From Haloechinothrix aidingensis (GTDB taxonomy: Bacteria > Actinomycetota > Actinomycetes > Mycobacteriales > Pseudonocardiaceae), in the NCBI RefSeq assembly GCF_013450155.1, contig NZ_JACCKD010000001.1, positions 248,001-312,000 on the forward strand: 64,000 nucleotides of DNA, in the 5' to 3' direction. Below the pieces are notes generated by a model that was given only the letters and a program-made list of their open reading frames with translations, did no database searches and was not told the origin of the DNA. Made by a program: the position numbers and the translations under genes. Numbering within the stretch: the first letter of the stretch is position 1; every line of letters begins with the position of its first letter. This document shows positions 59,259-64,000 of the stretch, piece by piece.

Positions 59259-60262
59259 GCCCGGCCGTGCCGCGAGCAAGCTCCGCCGCGGAGATGGAGG
59301 TCGAGCGGCCCCGGCAGGGCGGCTCGCGCGGGGCGCGCGTCGTCAACGCGCTGCGCTCGCTCGCGGTGGTCGTGGTCGTCGCCTTCGCCTGCTACTACCT
59401 GACCCGTAACTGGGGCGAGTTCTGGGCGACGATCTCCGGCATCGCGTGGCAGTCCTCCGCACTCTCGCTGCTGGTGCTGTGCATGGCCATCGCGGTCACC
59501 ACCTACGGCTGGCGGGTCATCGTCGACGACATCGGTCCGCCGGTCGGTTACCGGAAGGCCGCCCAGGTCTTCCTTGTCGGTCAGCTTGGCAAGTACGCGC
59601 CGGGTTCGGTGTGGCTGTACCTGCTGCAGATGGAGCTGGGCAAGAAGGCCGGTCTGTCCCGCGCCAGGGTCTTCACCGCCGCGCTGGTGCACACGGGTAT
59701 CGGGCTCGTGATCGGGATGCTGGTCGGGGTGGTCGCGCTGCCGGTCATCTTCGACTCCAGCCCCGCCGCCCGGTGGGTGCTGGTGCTGCTGCCCGTAGGC
59801 CTGGTCGCGATGCACCCCGGGATCCTGACCTGGATGACCTCGCTGGTGTTACGGGTGCTGCGCAAGCGCGGGTTGGATCACCGGCTGCGGATGCCGACCA
59901 TAGGCAGGATCATCGGTGCCTCGGGGGTGGCCAAGCTCCTGCAGGGGCTGCACCTGTGGCTGCTGGCGAACTCGGTCGGCACGCCCGGCTTGCTGGGGTT
60001 GCTGCTGTGCGCGGGCGCCATGTCGCTGGGCATGGCGGCGGGCACGGCCGCGCCGGTCTTCCCGGCGGGGGTGGGTGCGCGCGAGGGAGTCATCGTGGCG
60101 GTCCTCGTGGTCAGCGGTATCGGCGCGGCGCAGGCCGCGGCGTTCGCGGCGGCGTCGCGGGTGATGTTCATCCTCGCCGACCTGGTCACCGCGGCGGGCT
60201 CGGCCGCGCTCGCCCGGACCGCGTACCGGCCGGGACGGGAGCGGGCCGGTCGGCCGCGGTAG
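59255..60262 (+). CDS. Flippase-like membrane protein (LPG-synthase TM / UPF0104-type)
   Basis: A 335-residue polytopic membrane protein of the lysylphosphatidylglycerol-synthase transmembrane or UPF0104 family. It has about eight helices. The typical motif AAQVFLVGQLGKYAPGSVW (glycine-proline rich) and FPAGVGAREGVIVAVLV are present. Such proteins are linked to lipid-linked sugar transport or synthesis. The ATG overlaps the acyltransferase stop by 4 bp (ATGA), so they are coupled. Its last 77 bp overlap the end of the convergent gene. Confidence 0.88.
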   Translation: MSPAVPRASSAAEMEVERPRQGGSRGARVVNALRSLAVVVVVAFACYYLTRNWGEFWATISGIAWQSSALSLLVLCMAIAVTTYGWRVIVDDIGPPVGYRKAAQVFLVGQLGKYAPGSVWLYLLQMELGKKAGLSRARVFTAALVHTGIGLVIGMLVGVVALPVIFDSSPAARWVLVLLPVGLVAMHPGILTWMTSLVLRVLRKRGLDHRLRMPTIGRIIGASGVAKLLQGLHLWLLANSVGTPGLLGLLLCAGAMSLGMAAGTAAPVFPAGVGAREGVIVAVLVVSGIGAAQAAAFAAASRVMFILADLVTAAGSAALARTAYRPGRERAGRPR

Positions 60263-62312
60263 TGATCTCGTAGATCGCGGCGGCCTCGTTGCGGAACGCC
60301 CGCTCGAGGAACGGCAGCGTGTCCAGCTCGGTGAGGCCGGGTTGGCGATGATCGCCAGGTGGCAGCGCGAGGTGCCCGTGGGTGCCGACGATGACCCACC
60401 GGACACCGAGCTCGCGTACGGCCCGGCGCACGCGCGGGTCGGTCTCGTAGTCGCGGAAGTGCTCGGCGAGCAGCCGCGCCCTCGGTGGCTGCAGGGAGTC
60501 GTCGAAGTGCCCCGCGACCGTACGGACCCCGGTGAAGGCGTAGGTCCACACCGTGCCGTCATGCCGGTTGTTCAGTGCCCACTCGCCGGGCTCCGCGAGC
60601 TCACCGAGCTTGCGCATGGCCTCGACCTCGGCGGCGCTGACCGTCATGTTCACCGGGTTCTCCGGCGGCGGGTTGCCGTAACGCGGCCCGATCAGCGCGG
60701 CGTTGGAGTGCGCGTACAGGCCATGGGTGAGCACGGCGAACCCGCACAGCAGCGCGGCGCCGAGCGTGCCGGAGCGGGTGGTGCGCGTCCCGGCGAACGA
60801 GCGCGCGCTCGCGTCCCGCAGCACGGCCTGCAGCTCGGCGAGCCCGTGTGCGGCGAGCACCGTCATCGGTATCGCCGCGATGGCCATGAACCGGAAGGGG
60901 TCGTTCCACCATGGCCGGGTCAGCTCGAGAACCAGCGGATGGTCCGAGGTGGCCACCACGAGCCAGGCGAGCCCGGTCAGCAGGGCCGCACCCCCGATCC
61001 AGCGCAGGTTGTGCAGCCGGAGGAGGAACACCAGGCCTGCGAGCAGTGCGGCGGACAGCCACACCTGCGCCGTGCCGTCGGAGTGCGGGGACGGGATCAG
61101 CTGGAACGTCAGCAGCGCACCGACCGCGCCGCTGAAGTCGAACGGAGCGGGCCACCCCTCGTAGGGGAAGCCGCTCTCCGTGCGCAGGACGGCGGCCACC
61201 AGGTGCGGAGCGGTCAGTAGGCCCCCTGCGAGGGCGGCCCCGAGGATCGCGGCGCACTCCGTGCCCACCGAGCGTGCGCGCGCCCGGGCGGGGAGTGCCC
61301 CCGACCGCACGTGACTCCCGCCTGCCCGCGCGATGCGGAACCAGCGCTGCGCCAGCATCGGGGCCGCGAACAGCATCGCCGCGAGCAGCGTCCCCGGATG
61401 GATCACCAGGAGGCCGCAGGCGACCAGCGCGGTGACCAGTCCGGTGTCCCAGCGCACGCGTTCGACGAACCGGTGGAGCGCGACCACCGCGACGGGGGTG
61501 AGCGACAGGCCGAGGAGGAACGGGAGCAGCGGGCCGCGAGCCATGGACACGTACAGCAGCGTCGCCGGGGCGACCGAGATCACCGCGACCATCCCGGCCA
61601 GCGTCGCGCGGCCGTGGAACGACCGCACCAGGGTCGCCAGGGACAGCGCGAGCAGGGCGGGCAGCAGGACCGTGTTGGCGTTGAGTACCCCCGGTACGGC
61701 CACCCCGGTGATCGGATGGGCGAGCGTGTAGGCCAGCGCGCCGATCAGGTGATAGGCGTGCGGGTAGAACAGCTCGTTCGCGTCGCCGAACCGGTTGACC
61801 GTGGTCATGCCGGTCGCGCTGCCGTCATGGGTGTCGTGGATGTAGCGGATGCCGTTTGCGTGGAAGGCCGCGTCGTAGCCCTGCGAGACGGCCGTCAACG
61901 AGCCGAGCCCGTGCAGCACGGTGCAGACCCCGACCACCGCTGCCGCGACGACACACGCCAGGACGGCGAGATGGGCGGTACGGCTCCAGTCCGGGCCGCG
62001 CGCCCCGGTGAACGGGTGCCGGTTCTCTCGCCGGGCCGCCCGCCGGTCGCTCAGCCGCCGCGCCGACGCCGCGAGCGTGACGGCGACCGCGGTCGCGGCG
62101 AGGAAGCTCGCCGCGGTGAACCCAAGGCCGGCCACCGCCAGCCACGGTCCGCCGAGTCCCGCCACGGCGAAGGTCAGTAGCGGTGCCGTCCCGGCGAGGA
62201 CCCAGCCGCGTAGCCCTGCGGCCCACCCGGTGGCCAGCCCGGGCGCGACCATCAGCACCAGGTAGATCGCGATGGTGCCTGCCGTTGCGGTCGCGGTCAT
62301 GGTGAGCGGCAC
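60186..62312 (-). CDS. DUF6541-type polytopic membrane protein (GT-C-like)
   Basis: A 708-residue membrane protein with about 13-14 transmembrane helices and a C-terminal soluble part. SQGYDAAFHANGIRYI and FYPHAYHLIGALAYTLAHP are typical loops of the family, with Asp and His residues near the outer face as in GT-C glycosyltransferases. It may transfer sugars from lipid carriers. The C-terminal domain (VRWVIVGTHGHLALPPGDH) is soluble. Its 3' end overlaps the convergent gene by 77 bp. The GTG at 62312 has GGAAG upstream. Confidence 0.85.
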   Translation of the reverse strand: MPLTMTATATAGTIAIYLVLMVAPGLATGWAAGLRGWVLAGTAPLLTFAVAGLGGPWLAVAGLGFTAASFLAATAVAVTLAASARRLSDRRAARRENRHPFTGARGPDWSRTAHLAVLACVVAAAVVGVCTVLHGLGSLTAVSQGYDAAFHANGIRYIHDTHDGSATGMTTVNRFGDANELFYPHAYHLIGALAYTLAHPITGVAVPGVLNANTVLLPALLALSLATLVRSFHGRATLAGMVAVISVAPATLLYVSMARGPLLPFLLGLSLTPVAVVALHRFVERVRWDTGLVTALVACGLLVIHPGTLLAAMLFAAPMLAQRWFRIARAGGSHVRSGALPARARARSVGTECAAILGAALAGGLLTAPHLVAAVLRTESGFPYEGWPAPFDFSGAVGALLTFQLIPSPHSDGTAQVWLSAALLAGLVFLLRLHNLRWIGGAALLTGLAWLVVATSDHPLVLELTRPWWNDPFRFMAIAAIPMTVLAAHGLAELQAVLRDASARSFAGTRTTRSGTLGAALLCGFAVLTHGLYAHSNAALIGPRYGNPPPENPVNMTVSAAEVEAMRKLGELAEPGEWALNNRHDGTVWTYAFTGVRTVAGHFDDSLQPPRARLLAEHFRDYETDPRVRRAVRELGVRWVIVGTHGHLALPPGDHRQPGLTELDTLPFLERAFRNEAAAIYEITTAADRPAPVPAGTRSGRARPSPPR

Positions 62313-62474
62313 GGAGTTGCTTCCTCGGCTACGCGCTGGGTGAGGGCGCCTGCCGGATGAGCCGAACGCCAGTAGGGCTGCTCCGGTGGACGCAGTGATG
62401 CTACTCCATATCGAGCAGTGCCCGATGATCTGACTCGCGCACGCGCGGTCCGGGTGGAGTGCGCCGCCCCGCTT

Positions 62475-62517
62475 ACCTACGGTCCCGTAACCTCACGAAC
62501 CTACGCTCGCGTAACCT
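62475..62517 (+). promoter_or_regulatory. Two 19-bp palindromic direct repeats before the acyltransferase gene
   Basis: ACCTACGGTCCCGTAACCT (62475-62493) and ACCTACGCTCGCGTAACCT (62499-62517) are 17/19 identical, 24 bp apart, and each contains a 12-bp palindrome (TACGGTCCCGTA; TACGCTCGCGTA). The second ends 6 bp before the ATG. They look like an operator for a TetR- or similar dimeric regulator of lipid synthesis. No Shine-Dalgarno lies between the second repeat and the ATG. Confidence 0.75.
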
Positions 62518-62523
62518 GGTGCC

Positions 62524-63240
62524 ATGGCAGAACTCGTGTACCCACCGGTGGTGGCGGCGTGCAAGACGATGTTCCGGGTGCTTGACCTGAAGACACGCCT
62601 TGTGGACACCGAGCACATCCCGCGTACCGGGGGCGCGGTCATCGCGTGCAATCACGTGAGCTACCTGGACTTCATCTTCTGCGGGCTGGGCGCGCTACCC
62701 GCCGACCGGTACGTCCGGTTCATGGCCAAGCAGCAGATCTTCGAGCACCGCATCGCCGGTCCACTGATGCGCGGCATGCACCACATCCCCGTGGACCGGG
62801 AGGCGGGCCAGGCCTCCTACGACGAGGCCGTGGACCGGCTGCGCGCCGGCCAGGTGGTCGGGGTCTTCCCTGAGGCGACGATCAGTCGCTCCTTCACCGT
62901 CAAGGGCCTCAAGACCGGCGCCGTACGCATGGCAGCCGACGCCGGAGTGCCGCTCGTACCGATGGCGCTGTGGGGCACGCAGCGGCTGTGGACGAAGGGC
63001 AGGCCACGCAAGCTGGCGCAGCGGCACGTGCCGGTGGAGATACATGTCGGGGCGGCGAGCTATCCGGACCAGGGTGACGACGTGGCCAAGGACACGGCTG
63101 ACCTGCGGGTTCGTATGCAATCACTACTGGACGAGGCGCAGCGCGCCTACCCGGACGCCCCCGGCGAGGGGGAGGAACCGTGGTGGCTTCCCGCGCATCT
63201 CGGCGGCGCCGCCCCACTGCCGGAGTCGGGCACGCCCTAG
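62524..63240 (+). CDS. 1-acyl-sn-glycerol-3-phosphate acyltransferase (PlsC-like)
   Basis: A 238-residue lysophosphatidic-acid acyltransferase-type enzyme. The catalytic HX4D motif is NHVSYLD (His44, Asp49). The substrate motif reads VFPEATIS, the EGT position being EAT. PLVPMALWGTQRLW is the third conserved block. It acylates glycerolipid precursors at the membrane. Its ATG has no clear ribosome-binding site, and two palindromic repeats lie directly upstream. The stop (TAG) overlaps the convergent HAD gene stop by 4 bp. Confidence 0.92.
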   Translation: MAELVYPPVVAACKTMFRVLDLKTRLVDTEHIPRTGGAVIACNHVSYLDFIFCGLGALPADRYVRFMAKQQIFEHRIAGPLMRGMHHIPVDREAGQASYDEAVDRLRAGQVVGVFPEATISRSFTVKGLKTGAVRMAADAGVPLVPMALWGTQRLWTKGRPRKLAQRHVPVEIHVGAASYPDQGDDVAKDTADLRVRMQSLLDEAQRAYPDAPGEGEEPWWLPAHLGGAAPLPESGTP

Positions 63241-64000
63241 AACCAGCGTTCGAGTACCTGGGCGACACCGTCCTCGGTATTCGGCGCGGTGATCTCGTCG
63301 GCAACGGCATGCACGTGCGGGTGGGCGTTCGCCACGGCCACGCCGTGCCCGGCCCACTCCAGCATCGCGATGTCGTTGGGCATGTCGCCGAACGCGAGCA
63401 CGCCGGCGGGGTCGATGTCGTACCAGCTCGCGACCTCGGCCAGGCCGCTTGCCTTGGTGACCGCGACGGCAGAGATCTCGATGAGCCCGGCGTTGCTCGA
63501 GTAGGTGACCGCGACGGCATCGTCGAGCACGGCTCGCGCGGCCTCGGCCATCTCGTCCGAGGTCATTCGCTCGTCACTGGCGAGTAGCTTGATCGCCGGG
63601 TGACCGAGCACCTCGCCCCGTGTCACGAACGTTCCGCCGGTGTCGTCGCCCCAGGGGTTGTGGAACTCGCTCTCGATGACCACCTGGGACACGCTGGTGT
63701 CGTAGGCGCCTGCGCCCGCTCGCTCGGCACCGAAACGGGCGCGGGGCAGGACCTGTGCGAGGGCGTCGGCGACATCGTGGAGCAGTACGGGGTCGAGGCC
63801 ACGCGTGCGCAGAACCCGGTCGGCGCCGATGTCGTAGAGCACGGCGCCGTTGGCGCAGACGGCGTAGCCGGTTACCCCGCCGGGTCCGGCGATCGCGGGG
63901 ATCCACCGCGGTGGGCGCCCGCTGACCAGCACGAACGGGACGTCCTCCTGGTGGACGTTGCGCAGCGCGGCCTTCGTACGGGGGGTGAACGTCTGCAGCG
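63237..64000 (-). CDS. HAD-superfamily phosphatase (Cof-type), cut by right window edge
   Basis: The C-terminal 253 or so residues of a HAD phosphatase of the Cof/sucrose-phosphatase-like group. Motif II is FVLVSGRPPR and the C-terminal motif III/IV is ASWYDIDPAGVLAFGDMPND with AGHGVAVANAHPHV. The N-terminal DxDGT motif lies beyond the edge (frame is open to 64000). The cap region contains VTGYAVCANGAVLYD. It dephosphorylates a sugar phosphate or small metabolite. Confidence 0.93.
   Translation of the reverse strand, partial: LQTFTPRTKAALRNVHQEDVPFVLVSGRPPRWIPAIAGPGGVTGYAVCANGAVLYDIGADRVLRTRGLDPVLLHDVADALAQVLPRARFGAERAGAGAYDTSVSQVVIESEFHNPWGDDTGGTFVTRGEVLGHPAIKLLASDERMTSDEMAEAARAVLDDAVAVTYSSNAGLIEISAVAVTKASGLAEVASWYDIDPAGVLAFGDMPNDIAMLEWAGHGVAVANAHPHVHAVADEITAPNTEDGVAQVLERWF

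Noticed and set aside
1-64000. tRNA, rRNA, CRISPR arrays, insertion sequences, prophage and att sites
   Set aside because: I looked through the intergenic gaps for cloverleaf ends, regular spacers and transposase or integrase motifs and saw none; a tool search would be needed to exclude short or degenerate cases.

Overview
The window is high-GC DNA with GTG starts, many 4-bp ATGA start/stop overlaps and a gene set typical of Pseudonocardiaceae-type actinobacteria: a DUF3558 lipoprotein beside a PPE-like protein, a DUF6292 protein, the DUF6230/DUF6114 pair, LpqN-like and DUF4333 secreted proteins, and a TetR- or DtxR-style operator landscape. No rRNA, tRNA, CRISPR array, insertion sequence or prophage was recognised. 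The genus cannot be fixed from the sequence alone.

Left edge (1-4903): four minus-strand genes form the conserved enediyne cassette, in transcription order unbL, unbV, unbU and pksE. The ketosynthase end of the enediyne polyketide synthase runs off the left edge. The rest of the synthase, its thioesterase and the tailoring genes should lie to the left. The 670-bp AT-richer gap at 4904-5573 looks like the cluster border and a divergent promoter region.

5.5-24 kb: a pair of exported proteins (one with six 60-bp Pro/Glu/Ala repeats, one with a Tat signal), an atypical UbiB/ABC1 kinase, two DUF4333 lipoproteins, two uncharacterised proteins, a voltage-gated K+ channel, an MDR oxidoreductase, an acyl-lipid desaturase, a cold-shock protein, a J-domain membrane protein, an APH(6)-like kinase, a channel-like membrane protein, an XdhC-type protein, a gamma-glutamylcyclotransferase-fold protein, and an iron-regulated siderophore-interacting flavoprotein with two tandem DtxR/IdeR-type boxes.

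24-35 kb: an exported alpha/beta hydrolase; a compact locus with two ArsM-like methyltransferases, an OsmC protein and an ECF sigma/zinc anti-sigma pair; a large membrane phosphodiesterase; and a four-gene operon joining two TenA-fold proteins to a split RibD-type reductase and deaminase. Three copies of a 55-bp imperfect-palindrome repeat lie here and near 10.4 kb.

35-48.5 kb: mainly housekeeping (coaA, pheA, serS) with a macrodomain protein, a histidine phosphatase, an MFS exporter, a type VII-secretion-associated three-gene operon, a septum-formation-family protein, a zincin-like metallopeptidase and a haloalkane dehalogenase-like enzyme.

49-62.3 kb: a sugar/glycan locus with two DegT/DnrJ aminotransferases, an SDR epimerase, a Gfo/Idh/MocA dehydrogenase, two left-handed beta-helix acyltransferases, a glycosyltransferase, a flippase-like membrane protein and a 708-residue polytopic membrane protein. 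A DUF6230/DUF6114/secreted-protein operon sits in its middle. The right edge holds a PlsC-type acyltransferase, with a striking pair of palindromic direct repeats at its promoter, and a HAD phosphatase cut by the window end.
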